Part shown: positions 47,436 to 59,216 of the stretch, one piece after another
How the letters are laid out: every line of letters starts with the position of its first letter
Numbering within the stretch: the stretch's first letter is position 1
Assembly: GCF_020320395.1 (NCBI RefSeq)
Contig: NZ_JAEDAH010000005.1
Location: 16,198-80,197, forward strand
From: Thalassolituus marinus
GTDB taxonomy: Bacteria > Pseudomonadota > Gammaproteobacteria > Pseudomonadales > Oceanobacteraceae
Length of the DNA stretch: 64,000 nt
Direction of reading: 5' to 3'
Position numbers and translations under genes: made by a program
The notes under the pieces: model-generated
What the model saw: the letters and a program-made list of their open reading frames with translations, nothing else
The model's database searches: none
Told to the model about the DNA's origin: nothing

Positions 47436-48457
47436 CAAGCTTTACCTTCGTGGCGTTTTTCTAACTGTTGCAGCCGTTTGGCCATGGAGTCCAGTTGTCG
47501 GAAACGCGTCGCACTACGGCGCCAGTCCTGCATCGGCATTTGCGCTGTACCCGAAGCCCAGGCTCCTGGTTCAGTAATAGACTTACTGATAACCGTCATA
47601 CCTGCGATATGCACACCATCGCATATTTCAAGATGACCAGTAATCCCGGCACAGCCAGCAATGGTACAGTGACGACCAATGATCGTACTTCCAGCAATAG
47701 CAGCGTGAGCGGCAATGGCTGTGCCATCACCTATTTTCACGTTGTGCGCGATCTGAATCAGGTTGTCGAGGATCACATGATCACCGATAACCGTATCTCC
47801 AAGAGCACCACGGTCAACACAGGTATTGGCGCCGATTTCTACGTCACTACCAATACGCACACCACCAAGCTGAGCAATCTTGTGCCATTGCCCTTTATCC
47901 GGCGCAAAACCAAATCCGTCAGCACCAATCACCGCACCCGAATGAATCCGCACACGGTCTCCCAGTACCACATCGTGGTACAGAGTTACATTGGCGCGCA
48001 GCAGACAGTCTGTCCCCAGCACACAGTGATCACCGATCACTGTACCTGCTCCGATTTCAGTACCTGCTCCGATAACGCAATGTTCACCAATACTCACGTT
48101 GGCATCAATTTTCACGTCTTCTGCCACCTGAGCAGAGGCCGCGATTGTCGCTGAAGGATGAATACCACTGACCATCACAGGACGGTTATCAAATATCTGA
48201 GAGAGCTGTGCAAACACGAGATACGGGTTAGCAACAACTAATGCGGCACACGGCACTTCTCCTGCCATCTGCTCATTAACGATTACTGCAGCCGCTTTGG
48301 TGTCTGCCAGCTGGGAACGATAACTGGCATTAGCCAGAAAACTTACCTGAGTCGCCGAGGCAGACTTCAGGGTATTCAGGCCAGTAATAATCTGGTCGCC
48401 ATTGCCCTTAAGCTCGGCGCCCAGACGTTGTGCCAGTTCAGACAAGGTAAATTGCAT
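47435..48457 (-). CDS. lpxD: UDP-3-O-(3-hydroxyacyl)glucosamine N-acyltransferase
   Basis: LpxD adds the second acyl chain in lipid A synthesis. The start [16 protein letters not shown] at 48457 has GGAAG before it. The N-terminal uridine-binding part is followed by hexapeptide repeats and the catalytic His in [24 protein letters not shown] (key part IAHNVKIG). The product is 340 residues. It is 17 bp behind skp. Confidence 0.97.
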   Translation of the reverse strand: MQFTLSELAQRLGAELKGNGDQIITGLNTLKSASATQVSFLANASYRSQLADTKAAAVIVNEQMAGEVPCAALVVANPYLVFAQLSQIFDNRPVMVSGIHPSATIAASAQVAEDVKIDANVSIGEHCVIGAGTEIGAGTVIGDHCVLGTDCLLRANVTLYHDVVLGDRVRIHSGAVIGADGFGFAPDKGQWHKIAQLGGVRIGSDVEIGANTCVDRGALGDTVIGDHVILDNLIQIAHNVKIGDGTAIAAHAAIAGSTIIGRHCTIAGCAGITGHLEICDGVHIAGMTVISKSITEPGAWASGTAQMPMQDWRRSATRFRQLDSMAKRLQQLEKRHEGKA

Positions 48458-48474
48458 GATGTCTTCCACAGCGC

Positions 48475-48969
48475 TTACTTGCTGTTCAGGCGTTCCAACA
48501 ACAGTTTGGTCAGGTCGGCTTTTGGCGATGAGTAAACAACCGCACCGGCCTGAAGCACCACATCATAACCGCCTTCATCAATGATTGCTTTAAGCAACTT
48601 TTCAAGATCAGGCAACTGTGTTTGGAAAAAATCCTGCTTCCATTTTTGCTCAAGTTGTTGCAGCTTGCGGCCGTAGAACTTCAGTTCTGTAGAGGACTCT
48701 TCGTAGTCATTGGCCAGCTTACGACGCTCATCATCGCTCATGACGTCGCCGTCTTTTTCCATTTTTTCTTTCAGCGACAGCAGCTGCTGCTGGATGCCTT
48801 TGAGCTTCTCAATCTCGTTTTTGTTGTCCTGTTCAAACTTCTTGATGGACTCTTTTGCAGCATCAGACATGAACAGAGCTCGCTCCATGTCAACGACTGC
48901 TACCTTGCCACCTTCGGCTACTGCTACCTGCATAACCAGTGCTGCCATTACGGCTACTAACCAACGCAT
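48475..48969 (-). CDS. skp: Periplasmic chaperone Skp/OmpH
   Basis: A 164-residue protein with a signal peptide (cut near AVAEGG) and long charged coiled-coil helices: [21 protein letters not shown] through [26 protein letters not shown]. Skp is a trimer that holds outer membrane proteins on the way to BamA, encoded just upstream. Confidence 0.94.
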   Translation of the reverse strand: MRWLVAVMAALVMQVAVAEGGKVAVVDMERALFMSDAAKESIKKFEQDNKNEIEKLKGIQQQLLSLKEKMEKDGDVMSDDERRKLANDYEESSTELKFYGRKLQQLEQKWKQDFFQTQLPDLEKLLKAIIDEGGYDVVLQAGAVVYSSPKADLTKLLLERLNSK

Positions 48970-49013
48970 CCTCAGACTCCTTTGTCGTCGTTATCTATTG
49001 TTATATTGTCGGA

Positions 49014-51572
49014 TCAGAAAACCTGACCCAAAGAGAATTCAAAGCCTTCTGTACGATCACCACGTTTATCATTCAGCGGCACTGAATAAGTAAACGTCAG
49101 CGGACCGATCGCAGTGATCCACGTCAGACCGACCCCCGTGCTCAGGCGTACTTCTGCCAGATCAATGCCCTCATTACAGTATGGGTGCTGCGTCAGAGTC
49201 GGCACCTCTTCATCGTAAGGGACATAGCACTCACTGGTAAACGCATTACCGGCATCAAAGAACACTACACTACGCAATGAGCTGCGATCTTCAACAAATG
49301 GTAATGGGAAAATCAGTTCCATGCTGGCCTCAGCCAGTACGTTACCGCCCAGTGCCCGCTCATCTTCCAGATAATACGGCGCAGTCACGACAGAACCATT
49401 ACTGTCGGTTACATACACCGGCTTGTACTGACTGCCATTGCTGGCAGCAACTGCAGCACCGTCTTCGTCGGTTGTATACACCACTGTCGGGGCTGAATCA
49501 TCGACAACCGGGCGGCCCAGTTCATCAAGTTCATACAGAGGGTTGCCATCTGCATCCTGTTCCACCACAGACACGACGCTGTACTCAGGCAGGCCTTTCG
49601 GACCCAGTGTATTGGAGGTATAACCGCGAACCGATCCGATACCACCGGAACGGAAGTTTTTGAAGAACGGCAGACGCTGCAGATCACCAAAACCATCACC
49701 GTAACCGAGATCCGTACGGAAGCGCACAGCCCAGTCCGTTGCAATCGGGAAGTAATAGTTAGCGGTATACGCCATCTTGAAGTAGGTCAGGTCACTGCCA
49801 GGAACCGAGATATCGGCCGATACTTTGTGCTCGGTACCCGCTGTCGGGAACAGTCCGCGGTTAAGCGAGCTGTAACGCCAGTTCAGACCCAGCGTGTACT
49901 CATTGAAGTTATCGCCTTCATTTTCCAGGAAGTCGATGATTTCTGCCGGTACCGTGGTGCCTTCAAACATCTCGGTATTCTGATAACCAATAGAAAAAGA
50001 CAGACGCTGACGATTGGAAATCGGATAACCGAAAGTCACGTTACCACCCAGTGTGTTGGTCTGATAATCAGATACCGTACTCAGGCTGGAATAATCCGTC
50101 TGACGGTAGAACAGGTTAAAACCGCGACTCACGCCATCGATGGTGTAATAAGGGTTAAGGTACGAGAAGTTATAGGACTGAACGGTGTCATTTTTCTGTA
50201 CACCCAGCGACATGCGATTGCCACTGCCCATAAAGTTATTCTGGCTGATGCTGGCGCCGAGGATCATGCCACTGCCGCCAGCATAGCCGACGTTAAAGTT
50301 CAGACTGCCGCTGAGCTGCTCTTCAACGCTGTAGTTCACATCGATCTGGTCGTCCGTACCGGCTACCGCAGGGGTTTCAACATTAACCGTTTTAAAGAAT
50401 CCCAGTTGATTCAGGCGGTTTTTACCGGCTTCAATTTTATCAGTGGATGCCCAACCGCCTTCCATCTGCAGCATCTCGCGACGCAGTACTTCATCACGGG
50501 TACCGCCGTTACCCGTGAAGTTAATACTGCGCACATAAGTGCGCTTGCCTGGCTCGACGAAGAAGGTCAGATCAACTGTTTTTTCTTCGTCATTAATTTT
50601 TGGAATGCCATCGACCTTGGCAAAGGTATAGCCCTCGTTACCCAGGCGTTTGGACATATAGTCACTGCTGACGGTTACCTTACGTCGGGAGAACGTATCA
50701 CCGTTTTTCAACAGATAAAGACGTGTAAATTCGTCCTCATCAAGCACCAGATTACCGGCCAGCTTCACCTCAGCAACGCTGTAGACATCACCCTCGGAAA
50801 TGTTGATGGTGATATAAACACCCTCTTTATCCGGTGAAACCGATACCTGAGTCGACTCGATGTTGAAGCGTATATAACCGCGGTCCAGATACCACGAACG
50901 CAATGATTCGAGATCGCCCGCGAGTTTTTCACGGCTGTACTTATCGTCACTGGAGTACCAGGACCAGAAACTGCTGGTTTGCAGCTCAAACTGCTTCAGC
51001 AGCTCTTCATCAGAAAAGGCTTCGTTACCCACCACGTTAATGTGACGGATGCTCGCGACACTACCCTCTTCAACTTCAATATTCAGTGAAACGCGGTTAC
51101 GCGGCAGAGCCACCACTTCCGTTTCGATATGTGCATCATACCGACCCTGCGCGACATACTGGCGCTCGAGTTCCAGAGAGATACGTTCCAGTGTGGAGCG
51201 TTTGAATACCAGCCCTTCTGCCAGACCAGACTGCTTCAGACCATCCAGCAGCATTTCTGTCTGGATTGCTTTGTTACCGGAAATTTCAATACCAGTGATG
51301 GTTGGCAGTTCCACCAGCTGCAGAATCAGTACATTGCCATCACGGTATAACTGCACATCGCTGAACAAGCCTGAGCGGAACAGATTCCTTGAAGCTGATA
51401 CCAGGTCTGTCGACTCTACTTGTTCACCAACAATGACCGGAAAGGCCTCAAATACGGTACCCGCAGATACACGCTGCAGCCCTTCGAGACGTATATCTTC
51501 GACTACAAATGTCTCAGCCTGAACAACGGAAGAAAGAAACCCCAGCAAAAGCGTGAACAGCAAAGAACGCAT
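49014..51572 (-). CDS. bamA: Outer membrane assembly factor BamA
   Basis: BamA folds beta barrels into the outer membrane. The start MRSLLFTLLLGFLSSVVQA at 51572 gives a good signal peptide; an upstream ATG at 51602 would precede it with ten residues. The 852-residue protein has five POTRA domains (opening VEDIRLEGLQRVSAGTVF) and a 16-stranded barrel with SVRGYTSNTLGPKG. The surface loop behind that motif is long and acidic, with several DxxGxPV-like stretches, and replaces the shorter loop of common BamA proteins. The final residue is Phe as usual. Confidence 0.97.
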   Translation of the reverse strand: MRSLLFTLLLGFLSSVVQAETFVVEDIRLEGLQRVSAGTVFEAFPVIVGEQVESTDLVSASRNLFRSGLFSDVQLYRDGNVLILQLVELPTITGIEISGNKAIQTEMLLDGLKQSGLAEGLVFKRSTLERISLELERQYVAQGRYDAHIETEVVALPRNRVSLNIEVEEGSVASIRHINVVGNEAFSDEELLKQFELQTSSFWSWYSSDDKYSREKLAGDLESLRSWYLDRGYIRFNIESTQVSVSPDKEGVYITINISEGDVYSVAEVKLAGNLVLDEDEFTRLYLLKNGDTFSRRKVTVSSDYMSKRLGNEGYTFAKVDGIPKINDEEKTVDLTFFVEPGKRTYVRSINFTGNGGTRDEVLRREMLQMEGGWASTDKIEAGKNRLNQLGFFKTVNVETPAVAGTDDQIDVNYSVEEQLSGSLNFNVGYAGGSGMILGASISQNNFMGSGNRMSLGVQKNDTVQSYNFSYLNPYYTIDGVSRGFNLFYRQTDYSSLSTVSDYQTNTLGGNVTFGYPISNRQRLSFSIGYQNTEMFEGTTVPAEIIDFLENEGDNFNEYTLGLNWRYSSLNRGLFPTAGTEHKVSADISVPGSDLTYFKMAYTANYYFPIATDWAVRFRTDLGYGDGFGDLQRLPFFKNFRSGGIGSVRGYTSNTLGPKGLPEYSVVSVVEQDADGNPLYELDELGRPVVDDSAPTVVYTTDEDGAAVAASNGSQYKPVYVTDSNGSVVTAPYYLEDERALGGNVLAEASMELIFPLPFVEDRSSLRSVVFFDAGNAFTSECYVPYDEEVPTLTQHPYCNEGIDLAEVRLSTGVGLTWITAIGPLTFTYSVPLNDKRGDRTEGFEFSLGQVF

Positions 51573-51601
51573 GTAATCAGTATTCCAGTAATCCGCCGGC
51601 A

Positions 51602-52942
51602 TCAGAGGCGGCTTAAATCGTTATAAAAGGCGACAGCCATCAGGCTGAGCATCAGGAACAGGCCAAACTGTAGTGCGGCCACCTGAATTCGTTCTGGCAG
51701 CGGTTTACCGCGTACCCATTCTGCAACCCCGAACAGAATATGCCCGCCATCCAGCATGGGGACCGGAAGCAGGTTCAGCACGCCGAGTGACACACTCAGC
51801 AATGCGAGGAAACCGATGAAGGACTCAAGGCCACCGGACGCAGAAGCGCCGGCTACTTTAGCAATGGTGATGGGGCCGCTCAAGTTCTTTACTGACACGT
51901 CTCCCAGCAGCATCTTCCACAGAGACTCCAGGGTAAACACTATGTAATCGGCGGTTTTGCTAAGGCCAATTCCTATACCTTCAATCACTCCGGCATGAGC
52001 AGTACGCAACCAGGATTCCGGCACATCCGGAACTGAGACCGCGGCACCGACATAGCCAATCTGGGTACCATCATCCAGTGTTTTCACCGCCGGGCGAATA
52101 TCCACCGCCAGCTCCATGCCTGCACGATTAACCGTAAGAGACAGTAACTTTCCGGGTGCCGCTTTGATCACGTCGACCCAGGCATACCAATCAGCCAGAG
52201 GCTGGCCGTTGACGGCAAGAATGCGATCACCGGCCTGCAACCCAGCCTGTGCTGCCGCACCACCCTCGAGCACTTCGCCAATACTCGCTGGTAACTCCAG
52301 ACGGCGAGGCTCAATACCTAAACCTGTCAGCGGATCCGGCACTTCATCATCCGACAGCCAGGAAGAAACTTCTATCTGACCCTGCTTAGCAAGACCATCC
52401 ACATCTTTGAGTACGACTGGTATTGAAGCGTCCTCTCCGATATAACTGACCAATGCCCAGCTCACTTCCTGCCAGGTATTCACTGTACGACCATCGATGC
52501 TGATGAACTCGTCGCCAGTGCGAATACCCGCTTCCCACGCCGGTGTGTCCTGCACTACCTCGCCCACAACAGGGGCAACTCCAGTTACGCCACTGACTGA
52601 GAGCAGCCAGTAGGCCAGGAAGGCAAAAATAAAGTTGGCTACAGGCCCTGCCGCGGCGATTGCGATGCGCTGAACTGGTGTCTTGCGAGTAAACGCCTGA
52701 TCCAGCAAATGCTCAGGCACCGGGCCTTCACGTTCATCCAGCATTTTTACATAGCCACCAAGAGGAATAGGCGCTACCGAGAACTCAGTGCCATGGCGAT
52801 CGGTCACTGACCACAGCGGTTTGCCAAAGCCGACAGAGAAACGCAAAACTTTTACGCCACAACGCCGTGCCACCCAGAAATGGCCATACTCGTGGATAAC
52901 CACCAGGATGCTGATCGCGATGATGAAATAAAGCAGGGTCAC
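51602..52942 (-). CDS. rseP: Site-2 intramembrane protease RseP
   Basis: RseP cuts RseA-like anti-sigma factors and signal peptides in the membrane. [14 protein letters not shown] holds the zinc HExxH at about residue 18-22. Two PDZ-like regions follow in the middle (around [16 protein letters not shown] and [24 protein letters not shown]), and [13 protein letters not shown] carries the third ligand. It starts at a GTG that overlaps the dxr stop; length 446 is normal. Confidence 0.97.
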   Translation of the reverse strand: MTLLYFIIAISILVVIHEYGHFWVARRCGVKVLRFSVGFGKPLWSVTDRHGTEFSVAPIPLGGYVKMLDEREGPVPEHLLDQAFTRKTPVQRIAIAAAGPVANFIFAFLAYWLLSVSGVTGVAPVVGEVVQDTPAWEAGIRTGDEFISIDGRTVNTWQEVSWALVSYIGEDASIPVVLKDVDGLAKQGQIEVSSWLSDDEVPDPLTGLGIEPRRLELPASIGEVLEGGAAAQAGLQAGDRILAVNGQPLADWYAWVDVIKAAPGKLLSLTVNRAGMELAVDIRPAVKTLDDGTQIGYVGAAVSVPDVPESWLRTAHAGVIEGIGIGLSKTADYIVFTLESLWKMLLGDVSVKNLSGPITIAKVAGASASGGLESFIGFLALLSVSLGVLNLLPVPMLDGGHILFGVAEWVRGKPLPERIQVAALQFGLFLMLSLMAVAFYNDLSRL

Positions 52943-54138
52943 GCAGGGTTCTCCACACTGCTATTGGTTTCATTCAGTAACTGAAGTGCACAATCTCTGG
53001 CCCAGCGATCGGCCTCAAGAATCACTTCAACCGAGTCTGCGGCAGCCAGCGTATGGCGCTGCATCACATCAGAGATCAGGCTTGGAATACGGGTAAAGGG
53101 AATTTGTTCCCCAAGGAAAGCGGCAACTGCAATTTCATTGGCCGCATTGAGCACGGCGGGCATGGTACCGCCGGCATTGAAAGCGTCTCTGGCCAGACGC
53201 AGACAGGGAAAAGTCTCTTCATCCGGCGGAGTAAAATCAAGCCGAGCAATATCAAACAGATCCAGAGATTCAACACCTGCATCGATACGTTCAGGCCAGG
53301 CCATACCATAGGCAATCGGTGTACGCATATCCGGCTGCCCGAGCTGCGCGATCACCGAGCCGTCGCAGTACTGCACCATTGAGTGAATAACGCTCTGTGG
53401 ATGAACCACCACCTGTATATTTTCTGCCTGGCAGTTGAACAGGAAGCAGGCTTCTATCAGTTCCAGCCCTTTGTTCATCAGGGTGGCAGAGTCCACCGAT
53501 ATTTTTGCACCCATAGACCAGTTAGGATGGGCCACAGCCTGAGCCGGCGTCACATTCTCCAGATCTGCCGCGGTACGACCACGGAAAGGCCCCCCGGATG
53601 CAGTCAGCAGAATCTTTCGAATACCATGGGCAGAAAAATCACCGCCATAGTTATGCGGCAGTGACTGAAAAATCGCATTATGCTCACTGTCGATAGGCAG
53701 TAGCTCAGCATCGCCCTCGCGGATGGCCTGCATAAATAATGGACCGGCCATGACCAGACTTTCTTTATTGGCCAACAGCACACGTTTGCCAGCGCGCGCC
53801 GCCGCCAGCGTAGGCAACAGACCCGCGGCACCAACAATGGCTGCCATTACCTGATCTACTTCAGCAGCTTCTGCCACCTCTACCAGCGCACGCGTACCAC
53901 TGAGAACCGTCGTTTCGCAGCCACAGGTCAGCTGCGCCTGAACGCGTCGGGCGGCTTCACTGTCAGCCATTACGGCATAACGGGGGGAGAACTCGCGAAC
54001 CAGTGCTGCCATCTCATCAGCACGCTTGGCAGCAGTAAGGGCAAACACCTGATAGCGATCAGGGTGGCGTCGAACAACGTCCAGGGTGCTCTGTCCTATG
54101 GAGCCAGTCGCACCCAGCACGGTAATCCGGCTTGTCAT
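52939..54138 (-). CDS. dxr: 1-deoxy-D-xylulose 5-phosphate reductoisomerase
   Basis: Dxr makes methylerythritol phosphate in the non-mevalonate isoprenoid pathway. The NADPH-binding loop [21 protein letters not shown] opens the 399-residue protein. [16 protein letters not shown] and [10 protein letters not shown] are substrate-site segments, and [10 protein letters not shown] is the conserved metal-region helix. Its ATG overlaps the cdsA stop by four bases. Confidence 0.97.
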   Translation of the reverse strand: MTSRITVLGATGSIGQSTLDVVRRHPDRYQVFALTAAKRADEMAALVREFSPRYAVMADSEAARRVQAQLTCGCETTVLSGTRALVEVAEAAEVDQVMAAIVGAAGLLPTLAAARAGKRVLLANKESLVMAGPLFMQAIREGDAELLPIDSEHNAIFQSLPHNYGGDFSAHGIRKILLTASGGPFRGRTAADLENVTPAQAVAHPNWSMGAKISVDSATLMNKGLELIEACFLFNCQAENIQVVVHPQSVIHSMVQYCDGSVIAQLGQPDMRTPIAYGMAWPERIDAGVESLDLFDIARLDFTPPDEETFPCLRLARDAFNAGGTMPAVLNAANEIAVAAFLGEQIPFTRIPSLISDVMQRHTLAAADSVEVILEADRWARDCALQLLNETNSSVENPA

Positions 54139-54980
54139 CCAGCCAGACCCCAGTCAAATACCAGCATAAAGAAAGAGAAAACAGGTACAGCAGCCGCCAT
54201 ACTGTCGATACGGTCCAGTACACCACCGTGCCCCGGCAGCAGGGAAGAACTGTCTTTGATACCACGATGACGCTTCATCATGCTTTCTACCAGATCGCCC
54301 AACACAGAGATCACCATGGTGACAACCGTAATAGCCATCAACACCAGAACTTCCTGAACAGACATCGGATCGACCCAGCGATCAATACAGGCTGCAAAAA
54401 TCAGTGCCACAACCATCGTCGTCGCCAGACCACCCCAGAAACCTGCCCAGGACTTACCAGGGCTTACGTGAGGAGCCAGTTTGGAGTTGCCCCACTTGCG
54501 GCCGGCGAAATAGGCTCCGGTATCCGCACCCCAGACAATCAGCATGACATACACAATCAGCAGAGAGCTGTGTGGCTGGGTTTTAAGGTGCATAAAGCCA
54601 ACCCACATCGGAATCAGCACACACAGACCCAGCAATGCGCGAATCGGACGCGCAGCCCAGATATCGGTGCCGCCCGGGTACTGTTTAACCAGAGCGAAGG
54701 CAACCACCCACCACAGGGTGCCGGCGCCGAGGTAATAGATCAGATATTCTTCATGAACCTTCAGGAAGCGAGCACTGATATAGAGTGCGACAAACACCAC
54801 AACGGCATAGAGGATACGGCTCCAGTTTTTCTGATAGCCGGCAATATTAGCCCACTCCCAGGCGCCGATCGTGGCGATGGCCGCGATGAAAATCGCGAAC
54901 TGTTTCAGCGGCAAAAAGAAGATGCCGACGATCATAAGAGGTGCCAGCACCAGCGCTGTCAGTACGCGTTCCTTAAACAC
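54135..54980 (-). CDS. cdsA: Phosphatidate cytidylyltransferase
   Basis: CdsA makes CDP-diacylglycerol, the parent of phospholipids, in the inner membrane. Eight or so hydrophobic segments fill 281 residues. The C-terminal signature is [36 protein letters not shown] (key parts [10 protein letters not shown] and [10 protein letters not shown]). The gene begins eight bases before the uppS stop. Confidence 0.96.
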   Translation of the reverse strand: MFKERVLTALVLAPLMIVGIFFLPLKQFAIFIAAIATIGAWEWANIAGYQKNWSRILYAVVVFVALYISARFLKVHEEYLIYYLGAGTLWWVVAFALVKQYPGGTDIWAARPIRALLGLCVLIPMWVGFMHLKTQPHSSLLIVYVMLIVWGADTGAYFAGRKWGNSKLAPHVSPGKSWAGFWGGLATTMVVALIFAACIDRWVDPMSVQEVLVLMAITVVTMVISVLGDLVESMMKRHRGIKDSSSLLPGHGGVLDRIDSMAAAVPVFSFFMLVFDWGLAG

Positions 54981-55740
54981 TTTTCATATCTTCCTGTAGC
55001 TGGTCATCAGTGCGACCAAAGCGACGGGTGCGCTTGGCGAAATCCACTAATGCCCGGGTATATTCTTCTTCTTTAAAATCTGGCCAGAAGGCATCCGAGA
55101 AGTAGAACTCAGAATACGCTGTTTGCCAAAGCATAAAGTTGCTGATGCGTTGCTCGCCACCAGTACGGATCATGAGATCCGGGGCAGGGAGATCGCTCAG
55201 CCAGGTATATTGGTGGAAGGTCTGCTCATTAACATCGTCAAGAGCTAGGCTGCCCTTCTGAACATCTGCCGCAATACGTCTGGCGGCCTGAGCGATATCC
55301 CACTGGCCGCCATAATTCGCAGCAACAACCAGTGTCATCGCACTATTGTCTGCAGTCTGCTCCTCCGCTTCACGGATGAGTTTCTGCAATTGCGGAGAAA
55401 AGCCGGAGACATCCCCCATAATACGCAGTCGGATGTTATTGCGGTGCAACTTTTTGACTTCACGCTGTAACGCCATCACAAACAGCTGCATCAGAGCACT
55501 GACTTCATCTTCAGGACGACGCCAGTTTTCACTACTGAAAGCAAACAGGGTCAGAACTTCTACACCCTGCTTGACCGACAGTTCCACGACTGCACGAACG
55601 GCATCAACACCTGCCTTATGACCAGCAACACCCGGCATAAAGCGTTTTTTCGCCCAGCGGTTGTTGCCGTCCATAATAATGGCGACATGGCGCGGGGGCT
55701 GCCCACAGGCAGCCAGCGTATCATCGATACTGGTAGACAT
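54973..55740 (-). CDS. uppS: Undecaprenyl diphosphate synthase
   Basis: UppS makes the C55 lipid carrier for peptidoglycan and O-antigen. The N-terminal HVAIIMDGNNRWAKKR (catalytic Asp) is conserved, as is FAFSSENWRRP and PDLMIRTGGEQRISNFMLWQ. The 255-residue length is normal. It is 13 bp behind frr. Confidence 0.97.
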   Translation of the reverse strand: MSTSIDDTLAACGQPPRHVAIIMDGNNRWAKKRFMPGVAGHKAGVDAVRAVVELSVKQGVEVLTLFAFSSENWRRPEDEVSALMQLFVMALQREVKKLHRNNIRLRIMGDVSGFSPQLQKLIREAEEQTADNSAMTLVVAANYGGQWDIAQAARRIAADVQKGSLALDDVNEQTFHQYTWLSDLPAPDLMIRTGGEQRISNFMLWQTAYSEFYFSDAFWPDFKEEEYTRALVDFAKRTRRFGRTDDQLQEDMKSV

Positions 55741-55753
55741 AGATGCTAGCCGG

Positions 55754-56311
55754 TTAAACCTGCATCAGGTCTTTTTCTTTATTCGCCAGCAGCGCATCGA
55801 CTTCGGCGATGAACTTGTCAGTCAGCTTCTGAATCTGATCCTGACCACCACGCTCTTCGTCTTCAGAGATCATCTTCTCTTTCAGCAACTCTTTAATGCT
55901 GCCGTTCGCATCGCGACGGATATTACGCACGGATACACGGCCTTTTTCGGCTTCTGCACGCGCTTGTTTGATGTAGTCCTTACGGGTTTCTTCGGTCAGC
56001 GCCGGCATTGGCAGACGAATAGTGTCACCATTGGTTGCCGGGTTCAGGCCCAGGTCAGACTTCAGAATGGCACGCTCGATCTGAGGCACCAGATTCTTTT
56101 CCCAAGGGTTAATTGCCAGAGCACGGCCGTCTTCAACGATAATGTTAGCAACCTGAGAGATTGGAGTCGGAGTACCGTAGTAATCCACCATAACACCATC
56201 AAGAATGGCTGGGTTCGCACGACCTGTACGAACTTTTTTAAAGGCTTCGATCAGCGACTGAACGCTTTTACCCATACGCTCTTCGGCGTCATTTTTAATA
56301 TCGTTAATCAT
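55754..56311 (-). CDS. frr: Ribosome recycling factor
   Basis: Frr splits post-termination ribosomes together with EF-G. The 185-residue three-helix/beta protein opens [20 protein letters not shown] with [13 protein letters not shown] and later [18 protein letters not shown] sequence ([11 protein letters not shown]). It is two bases from pyrH. Confidence 0.97.
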   Translation of the reverse strand: MINDIKNDAEERMGKSVQSLIEAFKKVRTGRANPAILDGVMVDYYGTPTPISQVANIIVEDGRALAINPWEKNLVPQIERAILKSDLGLNPATNGDTIRLPMPALTEETRKDYIKQARAEAEKGRVSVRNIRRDANGSIKELLKEKMISEDEERGGQDQIQKLTDKFIAEVDALLANKEKDLMQV

Positions 56312-56313
56312 CG

Positions 56314-57048
56314 TTACTTATCCTCACTCACGATGAGAGTACCATCATTGCCACCGGTCATCAGACGAGCCAGCACCCCGGTCTCGTTCATATCGTATAC
56401 ACGCAGAGGCATGTTGTGGTCGCGTGCCAGACAGATAGCGGTTAAATCCATAACGCCCAGTTGCTTTTCCAACACTTCCTGATAAGTCAGGCAGTCGTAC
56501 TTTTCAGCGGCCGGATCTTTCTTAGGGTCCGCAGTATACACACCATCGACATTGGTGGCTTTCAGAACCAGATCGGCATTAATTTCGATACCACGCAAAC
56601 AGGCAGCAGAATCGGTAGTAAAGAAAGGGTTACCAGTACCAGCGGCAAAAATAACAACATCACCGGTATCCAGGGCGCGGATGGCACTACGACGATCATA
56701 ATGATCGACGACACCACTCATCGGGATAGCAGACATTACACGAGTTGGCATATTGGCGCGTTCCAGCGCATCGCGCATAGCCAGCGCATTCATTACTGTT
56801 GCGAGCATGCCCATATGGTCACCAGCAACACGATCCAGGCCTGCTTCGCTCAGAGCCTTACCACGGAAAAGGTTACCGCCACCGATAACCAGACCAACCT
56901 GAACACCGATACCGCGCAGCTGGCCGATTTCGAGTGCCATGCGGTCCAGAACTTTCGGGTCAATACCAAAATCAAGTTCGCCCATCAGGGCCTCACCGCT
57001 GAGTTTCAGCAGAATTCGTTTGTACTTGGGACTTTTTTGCTCGGCCAT
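56314..57048 (-). CDS. pyrH: Uridylate kinase
   Basis: PyrH phosphorylates UMP to UDP. The 244-residue amino-acid-kinase-fold protein shows [28 protein letters not shown] and [28 protein letters not shown] (key parts [20 protein letters not shown]). It is followed by frr and stands 185 bp behind tsf. Confidence 0.97.
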   Translation of the reverse strand: MAEQKSPKYKRILLKLSGEALMGELDFGIDPKVLDRMALEIGQLRGIGVQVGLVIGGGNLFRGKALSEAGLDRVAGDHMGMLATVMNALAMRDALERANMPTRVMSAIPMSGVVDHYDRRSAIRALDTGDVVIFAAGTGNPFFTTDSAACLRGIEINADLVLKATNVDGVYTADPKKDPAAEKYDCLTYQEVLEKQLGVMDLTAICLARDHNMPLRVYDMNETGVLARLMTGGNDGTLIVSEDK

Positions 57049-57162
57049 GGGTATCTCCAGAAAAAACGATTAACTCAGCAATAACAGTCAGGCAGTATTT
57101 TGCCTGTTCCGGGCATCTTTGCCCACCGACCCTGTCTGGTCGGCCCTTTCGGGACGAATACA

Positions 57163-57188
57163 AATATGCCGGGCGAGCCCGGCATATT
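57163..57188 (-). terminator. Hairpin after tsf
   Basis: A perfect 12-bp stem AATATGCCGGGC / GCCCGGCATATT with a two-base loop, 46 bp behind the tsf stop. The T run is short, so partial read-through to pyrH is possible. Confidence 0.7.
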
Positions 57189-57233
57189 ATTGGGGTAGTC
57201 CATCACATTCAGAGACGGTTACCCAGCAGCGGA

Positions 57234-58088
57234 TCAGCCTTTCAGCTGAGCAGCAACTTCCGCAGCGAAGTCAGTCTTTTCAACTTCGATACCTTCACCC
57301 ACTTCCAGACGCAGGAAGGAGATAACTTCAGCACCAGCTTCTTTAGCCAGCTGACCAACAGTCTGATCAGGGTTCTTAACGAACGGCTGATCCAGCAGGC
57401 TGTTTTCTTTCAGGAACTTGTTGATACGACCAACCATCATTTTCTCAACGATTTCGTCTGGCTTGCCAGCCATGTCAGGTTGAGCCTTGATGATTTCTTT
57501 TTCTTTTTCCAGAACGTCTGCTGGCATATCTTCACCACGTACAACACGTGGGCTTGAAGCAGTTACGTGCATGGCGATGTCTTTAGCAACTTCTTCGTTA
57601 CCGCCGTTCAGAGCAACGATACAAGCGATCTTGCCGTTAGAGTGAACGTAAGCGCCAACGGTTTCAGCTTCTACAACTGCCGGACGACGAACAGTGATGT
57701 TTTCACCGATTTTCTGAACCAGAGCTTCACGAGCATTTTCCAGATCACCAGCCATCAGAGCTGCAACATCAGTCTCTTTGGTTTCAGCCAGTTTAGCTAC
57801 AACAGTGTCTGCGAATGCATTGAAGTTAGCATCACCAGCAGCGAAGTCAGTTTCAGAGTTAACTTCTACAGCGACAGCTACGCCAGCGTTAACAACTACA
57901 CGGATTTTACCTTCAGCAGCGGTACGGTCAGCTTTCTTAGCAGCTTTCAGACCTGAGTTCTTACGCAGGTTTTCAATTGCCAGATCAATGTTGCCTTCGG
58001 CTTCGTTCAGTGCTTTTTTGCACTCCATCATGCCCAGACCGGTACGCTCGCGCAGTTCTTTAACCATTGCGGCAGAAACGTTTGCCAT
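57234..58088 (-). CDS. tsf: Elongation factor Ts
   Basis: EF-Ts exchanges GDP on EF-Tu. The 284-residue protein opens [30 protein letters not shown] (key parts [15 protein letters not shown]), and the core contains [13 protein letters not shown], which matches the conserved NxETDFVA segment. It follows rpsB behind an intergenic terminator, an attenuation setup also known elsewhere. Confidence 0.97.
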   Translation of the reverse strand: MANVSAAMVKELRERTGLGMMECKKALNEAEGNIDLAIENLRKNSGLKAAKKADRTAAEGKIRVVVNAGVAVAVEVNSETDFAAGDANFNAFADTVVAKLAETKETDVAALMAGDLENAREALVQKIGENITVRRPAVVEAETVGAYVHSNGKIACIVALNGGNEEVAKDIAMHVTASSPRVVRGEDMPADVLEKEKEIIKAQPDMAGKPDEIVEKMMVGRINKFLKENSLLDQPFVKNPDQTVGQLAKEAGAEVISFLRLEVGEGIEVEKTDFAAEVAAQLKG

Positions 58089-58132
58089 GTGTGTATTCCT
58101 CTTCAGTTAACTTGTCAGTACTTTTTGCACTT

Positions 58133-58157
58133 AAAAAAAGGGGGCAAGCCCCCTTTT
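58133..58157 (-). terminator. Terminator between rpsB and tsf
   Basis: GGGGGC-AA-GCCCCC stem flanked by A and T runs, 15 bp behind the rpsB stop. It probably ends a share of rpsB transcripts so that S2 and EF-Ts are made in different amounts. Confidence 0.88.
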
Positions 58158-58172
58158 TCAGAGCGACCGATA

Positions 58173-58919
58173 TTACTCAGCAGCATCCTGAGCTGGTGCT
58201 TCTTCTACCGCTACGAATTCGTCAGCGGCAACACCGTTCTGCTGCTTACCTTCCAGAACCGCGTCTGCTACTGCAGTTGCGTAGATCTGGATAGCACGGA
58301 TCGCATCGTCGTTACCTGGGATAACGTAATCAACGCCATCTGGGTTAGAGTTGGTATCAACGATACCAATTACAGGAATACCCAGTTTGTTAGCTTCCTG
58401 AACAGCGATGCGCTCGTGGTCAACGTCGATCACGAACAGTGCGTCTGGCAGACCACCCATTTCTTTGATACCACCGATAGAGCGCTCCAGCTTCTCCATC
58501 TCACGGGTACGCATCAGGGCTTCTTTCTTGGTCAGCTGTTCGAAAGTACCATCGTTTTGTTGCGCTTCGAGGTCACGCAGACGCTTGATGGACTGACGGA
58601 TGGTTTTGTAGTTGGTCAGCATACCGCCCAACCAGCGGTGTGCTACGAAAGGCATGCTGCTACGTTCAGCTTGCTCTTTCATGATCTTACCTGCAGCGCG
58701 CTTAGTACCAACAAACAGAACTTTGTTGTTTTTAGCAGCCAGAGCTTCAACAATTTTCAGTGCATCGTTCAGAGCCGGAACAGTTTGCTCCAGGTTGATG
58801 ATGTGAATCTTGTTACGAGCACCAAAAATGTATTTGCCCATTTTTGGGTTCCAGTAACGAGTCTGGTGACCGAAGTGTACGCCTGCTTTCAGCAGGTCAC
58901 GCATGCTAACTTGTGCCAT
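58173..58919 (-). CDS. rpsB: 30S ribosomal protein S2
   Basis: S2 binds the small subunit head. The start [25 protein letters not shown] at 58919 is the family N-terminus; an earlier ATG at 58991 would add 24 foreign residues. [16 protein letters not shown] and [17 protein letters not shown] are conserved. The acidic C-terminus ends APAQDAAE. The 248-residue length is normal. Confidence 0.98.
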   Translation of the reverse strand: MAQVSMRDLLKAGVHFGHQTRYWNPKMGKYIFGARNKIHIINLEQTVPALNDALKIVEALAAKNNKVLFVGTKRAAGKIMKEQAERSSMPFVAHRWLGGMLTNYKTIRQSIKRLRDLEAQQNDGTFEQLTKKEALMRTREMEKLERSIGGIKEMGGLPDALFVIDVDHERIAVQEANKLGIPVIGIVDTNSNPDGVDYVIPGNDDAIRAIQIYATAVADAVLEGKQQNGVAADEFVAVEEAPAQDAAE

Positions 58920-59216
58920 TTCTATATACCTTAATAATTGGGTTAGGCCTCCACATCCCCGCTTCTCCGACCTGGGCCTTAGCCCGGGCACCCCGAATCA
59001 GCGTTGCGGAATGTGTGTGTCATTTACGTCAGATCCCATCGGGATTCCGCGGCGCTCTCAGCGCGGGCGCTTTATACCATTTTGACGTGCCAAATGCCAG
59101 CCCCTGTCACCCGACAGTAGCTCCTCAGACGACACCGGCGACGGATTGGTTCAATCCCGCCGCTACAACAAGTACAATGGTTGTTTGTAACCATTCTCAG
59201 GTAGTTGAAGTCCCCC
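58920..59216. promoter_or_regulatory. Divergent promoter region of rpsB and map
   Basis: This 297-bp stretch has no gene. On the minus strand TTACAA, 17 bases and TGTAGC near 59166-59194 with a GC-rich discriminator could be the rpsB promoter, leaving a leader of about 240 bases for S2 autoregulation. ATGGTT-gtttgt-AACCAT (59177-59194) is an inverted repeat over it. Map would use the other strand. Confidence 0.4.

Noticed and set aside
57049..57233. Looked for a small gene between tsf and pyrH
   Set aside because: Only the tsf hairpin and short GC-rich repeats are present; no frame with a ribosome site.
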